The notes: generated by a model from the sequence alone, not told the origin. 64,000 nucleotides of DNA from Amphibacillus marinus (GCF_900110345.1 NZ_FODJ01000003.1:186001-250000), one strand, 5' to 3'; numbered from the stretch's first letter, positions 51,341 through 59,284 are shown. Program-made: numbers and translations.

Positions 51341-52393
51341 GTGGTAAACGTTTTTGTTGATACACAAGTATTCATACAAAAGAACTTTGATTTTAGCAAT
51401 GAACTATTTAAGAGACTAATTGATGCTGTAGAGGATGACCTAATTTCCGTTTATTTAACGGAAGTTGTAAAAAAAGAAATAGAGTCAAAAATTCACGGAA
51501 ATGTATATGAAACAGTCAATAATAGTCAGAAGAAATTTATTAAAGAGGCTAAAATTTTAAGAAATTTGGAGGAATATAAGAACATCTTTAATATAGCCAA
51601 CGCATTAGATTGTATAAGTGATTCTTTAATAAAACAGTTCGAACAATTTTTAGGAGATGTTGATGCAGTAATAATTCCTATAGACGATATATCGCCTACA
51701 TTAATCTTTGAAAAGTATTTTAGAGCAGAACCTCCATTCAGTAATAAGAAAAAAGATGAATTTCCAGATGCCTTTTCATTAATAGCTATTCAAAGATGGG
51801 CTGAGACAGAAGGCGAGGGTGTCTCTATCATAAGTAATGACCAAGACCTAAAATGTTTTTGTGACAATATAGAAAAACTTTCATTTGAGCCTTCTCTCGA
51901 ATCCTTTTTTAACAGTTTAACAAAGAATGATTCTTATAATCATAAGTTTATCGTATCTGTTTACGATGCCAATTATGAGATTATGCAAGAAAATGTATTA
52001 AAATCCATTGAGAAACATGAATTTAGATTATCAAATGAAGATGGGGATGTAAATAAAGTAAGTATCAATGACGTTGAGTTAGATGAAGATCCCTATATTA
52101 TTGAAATAGAGAAAGACGAAGGAATTGCCACAATAGCATTTAATGCTGTTATTTCACTACATGCTGAGGTATCTTACATTGATTATGCAAGTTCTCCTTA
52201 TGACAAAGAAGAAGGAAGATACTTATTTCATCATACTGAAGAAGCAGTAGTTGAAGATGTTGTTGTTTTGCCAATTATAATGAAGATCGAGTATCAAGAT
52301 CATGACAAACATGAAATAAGAATTATTGATTTAGTACTTAATGAGGATGAATTTATAGATATTGAAATTGAAAATAGCTATGATTATAGATAA
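51341..52393 (+). CDS. PIN-domain protein (DUF4935-like)
   Basis: Protein of 350 aa whose first ~190 residues form a PIN-type nuclease: V-F-V-D-T-Q-V-F near the start, an E-V-V-K-K-E-I-E helix, D-E-F-P-D-A-F-S-L and I-S-N-D-Q-D-L give the four or five acidic metal ligands in the usual order. The C-terminal ~160 residues are a beta-rich acidic domain of unknown role. GTG 51341 follows AAAGGGG at 8 nt; a TTG at 51293 would give a longer form. Probable RNase used in defence or regulation; inference. Confidence 0.75.
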   Translation: MVNVFVDTQVFIQKNFDFSNELFKRLIDAVEDDLISVYLTEVVKKEIESKIHGNVYETVNNSQKKFIKEAKILRNLEEYKNIFNIANALDCISDSLIKQFEQFLGDVDAVIIPIDDISPTLIFEKYFRAEPPFSNKKKDEFPDAFSLIAIQRWAETEGEGVSIISNDQDLKCFCDNIEKLSFEPSLESFFNSLTKNDSYNHKFIVSVYDANYEIMQENVLKSIEKHEFRLSNEDGDVNKVSINDVELDEDPYIIEIEKDEGIATIAFNAVISLHAEVSYIDYASSPYDKEEGRYLFHHTEEAVVEDVVVLPIIMKIEYQDHDKHEIRIIDLVLNEDEFIDIEIENSYDYR

Positions 52394-52747
52394 GAGGTAT
52401 TTTGGTTACTGTGTTCCCGTTCTTTCATCTTCTCCCTATAACTTTGTTTTCCTAGTGGAACTTAATTGGTTTCCTAGTCGGAAGCGGATGGAGAGAAGAA
52501 TGTGAGAAAATACTATTTCTTGGATGGTTTTTCAATCATTATTCAATAGAATTTTTCAATAAAAAATTAATACAGTTCGAGCTAGACTCAATAGCGGAAC
52601 CAGTTCTTTTCTTTCCCCTAATATCATGTCGAATCCCTTACCCAATAAGGCTTTCATTTAGGGAAGAGTTAAGAGCCATAAGGGTTCGAGGAGCGTAGGA
52701 CTTTTTGACAGGAGAACATCTGGCTTGATATTAGGTAGAGATGAAGG
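52394..52747. other. Non-coding stretch before the IS3 element
   Basis: About 350 bp with no supported gene. TTTCCTAGT occurs twice near 52428 and 52451. TTGACAGGAGAAC (52705-52717) resembles the opposite IS end and pairs with GGTCCTCTGTCAA at 52750-52761. Confidence 0.4.
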
Positions 52748-52864
52748 TGGTCCTCTGTCAAGATTTCGGACAAGTTAAACGTGGAAATAATCTTAGTTTT
52801 GAATTGTGTATTTAATGATGAGCCACCGCGTGTATAAGGTGAGCTTAGGCATGCACTGTGTTCA

Positions 52865-53710
52865 TTAACTTGATAATGCGTGCTCAAAATCATAAGGTGC
52901 CATCATGCCACAATGTTCATGAATTCTGACGGTGTTATAAAACGTTTCGATATATTCAAATACTAATTGATGAACGTGTTCGCTATCCTTAATGACGTAC
53001 CGGTTAAGCCATTCCCGCTTAATCAAGGCATGGAAGGATTCGATACAGGCATTATCCCATGGATTCCCCTTATTTGAATAGCTACGGATAAACTGTTTCG
53101 CTGGTGTGGCTTCAAGATAGCTTTTGGATACGTATTGACAGCCACGATCACTATGGATAATGACAGGTTTACTCAGGTTTCGATTGCTTTTCGCCTTTTC
53201 AACAGCTTTTAATACATGTTCTGTAGCTAAATTATGCGATACCTGCCAGCCGATGATTTTTCTTGAAAACAAATCCATCACACTCGTCAAATAGGCAAAG
53301 CCAGATAGGGTATAAATATAGGTTATATCCGTTACCCAAACCGTGTTGGGGGCGGCTGGACTAAAGTCTCTATCCAGGATGTTTTTTAGCTTATTGTCAA
53401 AATCAGGCGCTACTGTTGTTCTCATGTAAGGGCGTATCCAGATGGCCTTTATGCCTTCTTCACGCATGTAATTACCAACCGTTTTCTCTGCGATCACATG
53501 ACCTCTTGAGTGAAGGATTGACGTTATTTTGGGTGCTCCATATATGTGGTGAGAGGCATTGTAAATGTCAACGATTTCAGCTTTGATTTTTTCTTTCCTC
53601 ATTCCCTGATGAGACGGCTTCCGCTTGACCCAACTATAATAGCCTGATGAAGAAACGCCCAATAGATTGAGCACACTGTTAACAGAAATCTTGCGTTCCT
53701 TCGCTGTCAA
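52865..53710 (-). CDS. IS3-family transposase OrfB (DDE integrase domain)
   Basis: 281-aa catalytic part. An HTH_21-type segment near the start (K-I-S-V-N-S-V-L-N-L-L-G-V-S-S-S-G-Y-Y) precedes the rve domain with W-V-T-D-I-T-Y, H-S-D-R-G-C-Q-Y and N-P-W-D-N-A-C-I-E-S-F, giving the D-D-(35)-E triad. Its frame is -1 relative to OrfA and opens at about 53758, so the native product is most likely an OrfAB fusion made by ribosomal slippage on TTTTTAAAAAG. It looks intact. Confidence 0.92.
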   Translation of the reverse strand: MTAKERKISVNSVLNLLGVSSSGYYSWVKRKPSHQGMRKEKIKAEIVDIYNASHHIYGAPKITSILHSRGHVIAEKTVGNYMREEGIKAIWIRPYMRTTVAPDFDNKLKNILDRDFSPAAPNTVWVTDITYIYTLSGFAYLTSVMDLFSRKIIGWQVSHNLATEHVLKAVEKAKSNRNLSKPVIIHSDRGCQYVSKSYLEATPAKQFIRSYSNKGNPWDNACIESFHALIKREWLNRYVIKDSEHVHQLVFEYIETFYNTVRIHEHCGMMAPYDFEHALSS

Positions 53711-53736
53711 ACGTGTTGCTTGGTAAATAGATTCTG

Positions 53737-54021
53737 TTAATCGTTCAGTATGCCGATAGCCTTTTTAAAAATATCAAGTGCATCTTTTGAATCCCTTAAT
53801 TCCTTCTTTAAGCGTGCGATTTCCTTTTCAGCATCAGATCCATCATTCCCTGACCCTCTGTGATGAACAACACCATGATTAGCTTCAGAACTTCTCACCC
53901 ACTTACTTAAGGCAGACTTACTCACTTTTAGATCGCTCGCGACTTGTTCAAGTGAGTTGCCAAATGAATGATAATAGTTGACAGCGTCCTGTTTGAATTC
54001 TGCACTATATTGTTTAGACAT
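53737..54021 (-). CDS. IS3-family transposase OrfA (HTH)
   Basis: 94-aa protein with an HTH of the InsE/transposase_8 type (S-L-E-Q-V-A-S-D-L-K-V-S-K-S-A-L-S-K-W-V) and a C-terminal leucine-zipper-like helix. GAGGAGG lies before ATG 54021. The run T-T-T-A-A-A-A-A-G near 53760 (codons TTT AAA AAG) gives a -1 shift into OrfB. Confidence 0.9.
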   Translation of the reverse strand: MSKQYSAEFKQDAVNYYHSFGNSLEQVASDLKVSKSALSKWVRSSEANHGVVHHRGSGNDGSDAEKEIARLKKELRDSKDALDIFKKAIGILND

Positions 54022-54119
54022 TAACCATTTCCTCCTCGTTTAGATCCTTTAATTTTTATCACTAAACTAAGAATTGTTTCTTTTTCTCCTCTCCTACTTC
54101 TATTCTATCAGCAGATACC

Positions 54120-54167
54120 AAAAAAGATTAAACGGCCATAGCCCTATGGAATATAGAGCTATGGCCG
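54120..54167 (-). terminator. Hairpin in IS leader blocking outside transcription
   Basis: CGGCCATAGC / GCTATGGCCG (54133-54142 with 54158-54167), read on the minus strand before TTTAATCTTTTTT. It lies between the IS end and OrfA. Confidence 0.65.
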
Positions 54168-54263
54168 CATAAATCCTTTTTATTGTTTCCACTGTATACT
54201 TGACAGGGGGCAGTTCACTAATACTTAGAGTGTCTTTTGTTATTTATTTAGCTCTTAACCAAT

Positions 54264-55439
54264 CTATCTTTCTAAGAAATAATGTGTATACTTTTCCTGA
54301 AAACGAGGATCTAGAACTGCATTTTTCTTTTCTGATTTTCTCTTATCATAATCTTCATTGTTGTGTATCCCAAAGATCTCAAAGATGGTCGGTTTTTCAT
54401 TATTTCCATTAACAATATAACCGTCTGGAATAAAATTACCGTATTCAGGGAGCGGAAGGTAGGGCTTAAAAAATCTTACGCCTTCATCACATAGCTTCTC
54501 ATAATGCTCTTTTTCGTGATGACTTTCACAATATAGACCTTCTTTTGTAACCGGAATGACTGCATAGCTGGTGAGGCTCAGTAGTCTATGGTATAAATTT
54601 GCTTTATAGGCATATCCAGCAACAACATAACGATCACTATGAGGTTCATTTTCAATCTTCGTCTGGAATTCTTCCTTATCTATGTAAAACTTTCTCGTCT
54701 TTTTAAAGCTATCTATACAATTTAAAGCCACTTTCTCCGTACCATCAGGCAATGGCTTCTCTTGTGTAATTGGCCTTGATTCATCTACATACATATAGAC
54801 AAAAGAGATTTCTTTATTGACTTTAACTTCTCTAATAGATTTATACTTATAGAACATCTCATTAAACGTTTTCTTCTTTCCCTTTAAGCGAATGCGCCCG
54901 GCCACTCCATAAATTTTCCTTAGCAGCTCATACCTGTCTGGTGTTTTTGGCTCATACCCTTGAACAGAGTTCTCCCAGGCCATCATATTTAATTTCGCAA
55001 CAAAGCCTAACATCGTTGTTTCATATTGAACTTTGCTTACAGTAGAAGCATTATTTGTTTTTCTATAAATGGTTTTTTTGTTATTATCCTCTTCCTTAGA
55101 AGCGGAAGGAGCAATAACTAATTTTTCTAAGTTTACTATATGGAGGCCTTTATCTTCATCATAATTCCAGCCTTTTTCATAGTCACTCCTATTAGTGTTA
55201 TTAGAATGACGAATACAATCATCTTTATGCTTATGTTTTTTTGTTGACGGGTAGAGGAAAGGGTTTGATTTTACAGAGACCGATAAAGTTACATTATCAG
55301 AGCAAGCACATTGTATGGTGATTTCATTCTTTTCTTTTCTTTCATGAAGTCTTCTTAACATACCATGGTTGACCCAATTATATTCGTATTCCGTAGCAAC
55401 TTTTGTTTCTTTATTTATAACCAAGAAAGATTGTTTCAT
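54264..55439 (-). CDS. Cys-rich, nuclease-like mobile-element protein (DUF1173-like)
   Basis: 391-aa protein. The N-terminus carries C-A-C near residue 45 and K-H-K-H-K-D-D-C-I-R-H near 70, a likely zinc site. The C-terminus has I-P-D-G-Y-I-V, then T-I-F-E-I-F-G and Y-D-K-R-K-S-E-K, an arrangement like a PD-(D/E)xK nuclease and like DUF1173 proteins of mobile elements as I recall them. The family call is tentative. ATG 55439 is 9 nt after AAGGAG, with TATAAT just upstream. It is cargo of the composite unit, 46 bp from the IS. Confidence 0.6.
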   Translation of the reverse strand: MKQSFLVINKETKVATEYEYNWVNHGMLRRLHERKEKNEITIQCACSDNVTLSVSVKSNPFLYPSTKKHKHKDDCIRHSNNTNRSDYEKGWNYDEDKGLHIVNLEKLVIAPSASKEEDNNKKTIYRKTNNASTVSKVQYETTMLGFVAKLNMMAWENSVQGYEPKTPDRYELLRKIYGVAGRIRLKGKKKTFNEMFYKYKSIREVKVNKEISFVYMYVDESRPITQEKPLPDGTEKVALNCIDSFKKTRKFYIDKEEFQTKIENEPHSDRYVVAGYAYKANLYHRLLSLTSYAVIPVTKEGLYCESHHEKEHYEKLCDEGVRFFKPYLPLPEYGNFIPDGYIVNGNNEKPTIFEIFGIHNNEDYDKRKSEKKNAVLDPRFQEKYTHYFLER

Positions 55440-55643
55440 TTCTATCAACTCCTTACTTTAATTATAATACAGATCCCTTATATGGCTACATTTATTGAGA
55501 GATTTATCCATTTAACTGAAGGTTGAAGAAGCATATCTTTAAGTCAGTTCAACAAAAAAATTCAGTTGCTTACAGGAAGGGGAATATGTGTAAATTGTGA
55601 ATTTAAAAGATTAATCTATTTTCTAATACTCTTATCTCTACTA

Positions 55644-55877
55644 TGTAACCACAAAATAAACATTTCCAATTCAGACCTGATTTCCGTTAGAACAAACTTT
55701 TCCGAAATCGGGTCTTTTTCATGCCTTGTTCTTCTCGGGCTTCAACTGTATCAAGGGTTTGCCAATTTCTCTTTCTCTATTTTTCTTCTTCTATTATCGG
55801 AAAACTTTATTTTAACTGGAACGGTGGAATGCGGGTTTGAGTGGGGGGATTTAGGAAAAGTTTATTTTGGGGGAACA
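55644..55877 (+). repeat. Terminal repeat, copy 2 (MITE-like, 234 bp)
   Basis: Highly similar to 50375-50710 in the same orientation, from TGTAACCACAAAATAAACAT to TTTATTTTGGGGGAACA, but lacking about 100 bp of the middle. The same internal terminator is present (GACCTGATTTC 55674-55684 with GAAATCGGGTC 55704-55714). Confidence 0.8.
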
Positions 55878-55916
55878 CAGTCGGTTTTAAATTTCAATAA
55901 TTGAAAATAGGTAGCA

Positions 55917-55958
55917 AAAAATCCTGAATTCGTGGAATGAGAATTCAGGATTTTTTTT
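55917..55958. terminator. Bidirectional terminator
   Basis: AATCCTGAATTC / GAATTCAGGATT with A6 before and T8 after; serves the minus-strand gene that ends at 55964. Confidence 0.88.
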
Positions 55959-55963
55959 ATTGC

Positions 55964-56710
55964 TTACTGATAGTTGTCATAATCGTATTCGATGTACGAA
56001 CGGTATTCAGCTTCTATTTCCATCATTATTTCTAAGTGGTGATCAAGTTGACTTTCTACGCAAGAAAAGAAATAGTTAATATCATTAAAACATTGAGCAA
56101 CATTTTTAAAATTATATCGAGTTTCTCTTTTGAATAAATAATCTCCAAGTTTATTTATTGGATATCTGAATTTACTAGAACATCCATCCCAATTGTTTAG
56201 TTGTTGAATATAAACAGAACAATCATCTAAGGTAGTATCATTCTTTTGTGCATTTGAATGCTCATCGATTGTGGGAAGAGTTGCTTTCCAAAGACCCAAT
56301 ATTTTGTGTTTATACTTTGTTAAATCATAATCTAGATTATTTAAATTGCAATGCGATATATAGATCTTCTTCAATTCCAACTCAATCGAATTTCTAAACA
56401 AGTAGCACATAGGTAAGAATAAATCTAAATTCTCTACATCGGCGTTCATCCGATCAAGTAAGAAATTTGCAGATCCAGAGTATGCTTTTATATAAGGATA
56501 AAAATTTTGTTGGGAAAATTGATAGCCAATAACTGCTTGTTGATAATAGTGACCACCTTCGATTAAAAGAGCTGGTTCATAATTGGATTCTGGAGTAAAT
56601 GTATCAATAGATTTATTAATTAAATTGAATAATGTTGATCTAGCCCGGTCAACATTTTCGGAAATGGCTATATAGTCATAATGCTTTTGCTCTTTGAAGA
56701 AAGCTTCCAT
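55964..56710 (-). CDS. HEPN-like hypothetical protein
   Basis: 248-aa protein, not firmly recognised. Its middle (residues about 120-165: L-F-R-N-S-I-E-L-E-L-K-K-I-Y then K-Y-K-H-K-I-L-G-L-W) resembles helical HEPN proteins that act as RNases or nucleotidyltransferase partners. ATG 56710 has no good ribosome binding site; the frame stays open to a TTG at 56770, and an AAGGG before ATG-TAG lies in between, so the 5' end may have been altered by recombination. It is convergent with the composite unit and divergent from the small ORF at 56784. Confidence 0.5.
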   Translation of the reverse strand: MEAFFKEQKHYDYIAISENVDRARSTLFNLINKSIDTFTPESNYEPALLIEGGHYYQQAVIGYQFSQQNFYPYIKAYSGSANFLLDRMNADVENLDLFLPMCYLFRNSIELELKKIYISHCNLNNLDYDLTKYKHKILGLWKATLPTIDEHSNAQKNDTTLDDCSVYIQQLNNWDGCSSKFRYPINKLGDYLFKRETRYNFKNVAQCFNDINYFFSCVESQLDHHLEIMMEIEAEYRSYIEYDYDNYQ

Positions 56711-56783
56711 AGAACTAGAAGAGCTACATGAGGCCCTTAAGAATATAAAATAATATGAAAAGTAGATCAAGCAGGAGGGTCAG

Positions 56784-56930
56784 ATGGAAAACTTAATGAA
56801 GTTTACAATACAGTTAGCCATGCTTTCCAGCCTGCTTGATGAAAAGATGATTTCAGAAAAAGAATTCATCAAGATCAAAGTTGATTTGGAAATAAAATAC
56901 AAAATTAAACGAGGTTTAAGAGGCACTTAA
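56784..56930 (+). CDS. Small recombinase-associated protein
   Basis: 48-aa protein (M-E-N-L-M-K-F-T-I-Q-L ... E-F-I-K-I-K), similar to small ORFs I recall just upstream of large serine recombinase genes in Firmicute mobile elements. GCAGGAGGG precedes the ATG at good distance. The broken recombinase lies 1.2 kb downstream, beyond rhuM, so the pair was probably split by insertion of rhuM. Function unknown. Confidence 0.6.
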   Translation: MENLMKFTIQLAMLSSLLDEKMISEKEFIKIKVDLEIKYKIKRGLRGT

Positions 56931-56978
56931 TTATCTACTGTGATAAAATTAAAATGATAATTGGGAACATAGATAAAT

Positions 56979-57005
56979 GAACTATTCGGAATTACCGGAT
57001 AGTTC
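56979..57005 (+). promoter_or_regulatory. Hairpin GAACTATTCGG upstream of rhuM
   Basis: GAACTATTCGG / CCGGATAGTTC with loop AATTA, extended by AAT/ATT on both sides. The same arms recur inside rhuM at 57254-57280. Confidence 0.6.
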
Positions 57006-57016
57006 ATTTATAAATG

Positions 57017-57031
57017 TCAGACAGTGTCTGA
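57017..57031. promoter_or_regulatory. 15-bp palindrome before rhuM
   Basis: TCAGACAGTGTCTGA, perfect around a central G, 36 bp upstream of the start codon; operator-like. Confidence 0.5.
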
Positions 57032-57066
57032 TGAATTGAAGTTACATATGGAGAAGGAGGGTTACA

Positions 57067-58068
57067 TTGGAACATAGTAATGATTTACTCATATATCAGA
57101 CAGAAGACGGAAAAACAAAAATAGATGTAAGACTTGAAAATGAAACTGTATGGATGACACAGAAGGCGATCGCGGAGCTTTATCAAAAAGGCGTTAATAC
57201 CATTAATGAGCATATAAAAAATATTTATGCTGAAGGTGAATTTGAAGAAAATCGAACTATTCGGGAAAACCGAATAGTTCAAACTGAGGGAAATAGAGAG
57301 GTTGAGAGAACAGTACGTTTTTACAACCTAGAATTAATTATTGCTGTTGGCTACCGTGCACGCTCTAGCCGAGGTACACAATTTAGACGATGGGCAACGG
57401 AGAGGTTAAACGAGTACTTAGTTAAAGGCTTCACTATGGATGATGAACGCCTTAAGGATATGCGTAATATTGGTGATGACTACTTTGATGAGCTTTTAGA
57501 ACGTATTCGTGATATTAGAGCCTCAGAAAAAAGATTTTATAAGAAGATAACAGACATCTATGCTTTAGCTATAGATTATGATGGAAAATCTGAAGAAGCT
57601 AAAAGGTTCTTTGCAACGGTGCAAAACAAGCTTCATTTTGCTATTCATGGTCATACAGTTGCAGAACTTATTGAACAAAGAGCTGATGCTTCCAAAGATA
57701 ATATGGGACTTACCACTTGGAAGGGTGACAAGGTACGTAAAGGGGATATTACCGTTGCCAAGAATTACTTGACGGAAAAAGAAATAAAATCCCTCAATCG
57801 TATTGTAACCATGTATCTCGATTATGCAGAAGATCAGGCAGAAAGACGCAATCCAATGCATATGAAGGATTGGGAAGAAAAGCTCAATGCCTTCCTGAAA
57901 TTTAATGAGAGAGATATTCTTACTGGTGCAGGTTCTATTTCACATGAAGTAGCCAAGGAACTTGCTGAAAAAGAATATGAGAAGTTCAATCTAAAGCGTT
58001 TAAACGAACCTGAAAAAGATGATTTTGATGTGTATCTAGAAGAGCATGAATGGACAGTTAAGAAGTAA
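57067..58068 (+). CDS. rhuM: RhuM family protein
   Basis: 333-aa protein of the RhuM family, found on pathogenicity and mobile islands and sometimes within defence loci; molecular role unproven. W-M-T-Q-K-A-I-A-E-L-Y and V-G-Y-R-A-R-S-S-R-G-T-Q-F-R-x-W-A-T are the conserved N-terminal blocks (DNA-binding-like), and a Fic/DOC-like helical C-terminal part contains L-H-F-A-I-H-G-H-T-V-A-E-L. The TTG at 57067 follows AGGAGGG. It stands between the small ORF and the dead recombinase. Confidence 0.88.
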   Translation: MEHSNDLLIYQTEDGKTKIDVRLENETVWMTQKAIAELYQKGVNTINEHIKNIYAEGEFEENRTIRENRIVQTEGNREVERTVRFYNLELIIAVGYRARSSRGTQFRRWATERLNEYLVKGFTMDDERLKDMRNIGDDYFDELLERIRDIRASEKRFYKKITDIYALAIDYDGKSEEAKRFFATVQNKLHFAIHGHTVAELIEQRADASKDNMGLTTWKGDKVRKGDITVAKNYLTEKEIKSLNRIVTMYLDYAEDQAERRNPMHMKDWEEKLNAFLKFNERDILTGAGSISHEVAKELAEKEYEKFNLKRLNEPEKDDFDVYLEEHEWTVKK

Positions 58069-58102
58069 CTCTGTTTTACATTTTGCAAAATAAGTGAGTT
58101 CA

Positions 58103-59284
58103 TGAAAGAAGTAGAAGTTATAAAGCCTAAAAAAGAATAAATTTGACCGTGCATCGGGAAAAGAACTTTCAAAAATAAGAATAGCACCTTATTGTAGAGT
58201 CAGTACCGATTCGGCTGAGCAGATGGCTAGTTATGATTATCAAGTAGCTTATTATGAACAGAAGGTCAGAGAAAACGCTAAGTGGGAACTGGCAAAGATA
58301 TATTCTGATGCCGGTATAAGTGGCACTAATGTTGATAAACGCCTTGGCTTTCAAGAAATGATTCGAGATGCCGTGGCTGGTGAGTTTGATTTAGTCATTA
58401 CAAAGAGTATTTCTAGGTTTGGTAGAAATACAAAGGGTGTACTGGAATACACCAGACTATTAAAAAAGCATAATGTTGCTGTATTATTTTAAAAAGAGAA
58501 TATAAACACCTTCTCTATGCAAGGTGAAGTGGCCATGACGGTATTAACTTCAATAGCCCAACAAGAAAGTGAAAGTATCTCTACCAATGTAAAAATGGGT
58601 CTAAAGATGAACATGAAGCGTGGAGAGCTAGTTGGTTTTCAAGGTTGTTTAAGCTATGACTACGACAAAGAAACGAAAGAACTTATCGTCAATAAAGAAG
58701 AAGCTGAAGTTGTCCGATTTATCTTTGATTCTTACAATCAAGGTAAGGGCGCTAGGCTTATTGGTAATGAACTCAAAGTAAAAGGCTATAAGACAAAAAG
58801 AGGAAGTACCAATTGGCCTGATCGTACTATAAGGGGTATTTTTAGGGTGGAAGATAAAATCAAGAAGCTGATTGATCTTCATCTTGATGGCGCTATTGAC
58901 CGTGAAAATTATGATAATAACCTTCTTGAACTTAATACAGATAAAGAACGACTAATCAAAAAAACAAATGAACTTTCATTAACTGCTAATGAAGAAAAAG
59001 AAATGAAAGCAAGACTTTAAAGCTTTAGGAAGTACTTTGATTCTAATAAGCCCCTTAAGAAGTTTGATACTGATGTTTTTGAGTCTATAGTGGAGAAAAT
59101 TATAATAGGTGGCATTGATGACAAAGGTCAAAAAGCCCCGCATCAATTGACTTTTGTATTTAAAGCTGGTCCAAAATCAACAATTACTACGGGCAAAGAA
59201 TTATATTCCCACTTATCACCCATCACATGTGGAGACAGTTGCTCTCCTAGCTCACAAATAATCAGCTTGTTTTTTAGAAGATAA
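58103..59284 (+). pseudogene. Large serine recombinase, inactivated
   Basis: One continuous reading frame with three in-frame TAA: at 58138-58140, 58490-58492 and 59018-59020. Pieces include the catalytic Ser in Y-C-R-V-S-T-D-S, the resolvase core (S-R-F-G-R-N-T), the recombinase domain (S-Y-D-Y-D-K-E-T-K-E-L) and a C-terminal E-K-I-I-I-G-G. After I-R-G-I-F the usual stretch of the recombinase domain and zinc ribbon is missing, replaced directly by E-D-K-I-K-K-L. Nonsense changes and a deletion make it clearly nonfunctional. Confidence 0.9.

Larger units (their letters stand above)
52748..54218 (-). mobile_element. IS3-family (IS150 group) insertion sequence
   Basis: About 1.47 kb with two overlapping transposase frames on the minus strand. 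The right end reads TGAACTGCCCCCTGTCAAG inward (54218 to 54200); the left end reads TGGTCCTCTGTCAAG (52748-52762) and matches imperfectly. The left boundary is uncertain by a few tens of bp, and no target duplication was found. Confidence 0.8.
50375..55877 (+). mobile_element. Putative composite mobile unit with TGT...ACA ends
   Basis: A 5.5-kb segment bounded by two related terminal repeats (50375-50710 and 55644-55877, same orientation) and by CAGTC on both outer sides (50370-50374 and 55878-55882), as a 5-bp target duplication would leave. It starts 142 bp after rlmCD. Cargo: a small helical ORF, a PIN-domain protein, an IS3-family element and a Cys-rich nuclease-like protein. No TnsA/B/C or other transposase for these ends is present, so it would be moved in trans. 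The terminal structure recalls Tn7/Tn552-type transposons; this is inference. Confidence 0.5.

Noticed and set aside
52669-52893. 74-codon minus-strand open frame at the left end of the IS3 element
   Set aside because: It overlaps the end of OrfB and the IS terminal repeat, has no clear ribosome binding site and most likely reflects non-coding IS sequence.
55566-55904. 112-codon open frame across terminal repeat copy 2
   Set aside because: Most of it is the repeat sequence itself, including the terminator and inverted ends; the similar frame in copy 1 is broken and shorter.
58103-59284. Alternative genetic code or recoding at the TAA codons of the recombinase
   Set aside because: All neighbouring genes use TAA as a normal stop, and the gene also has an internal deletion, so simple decay is sufficient.
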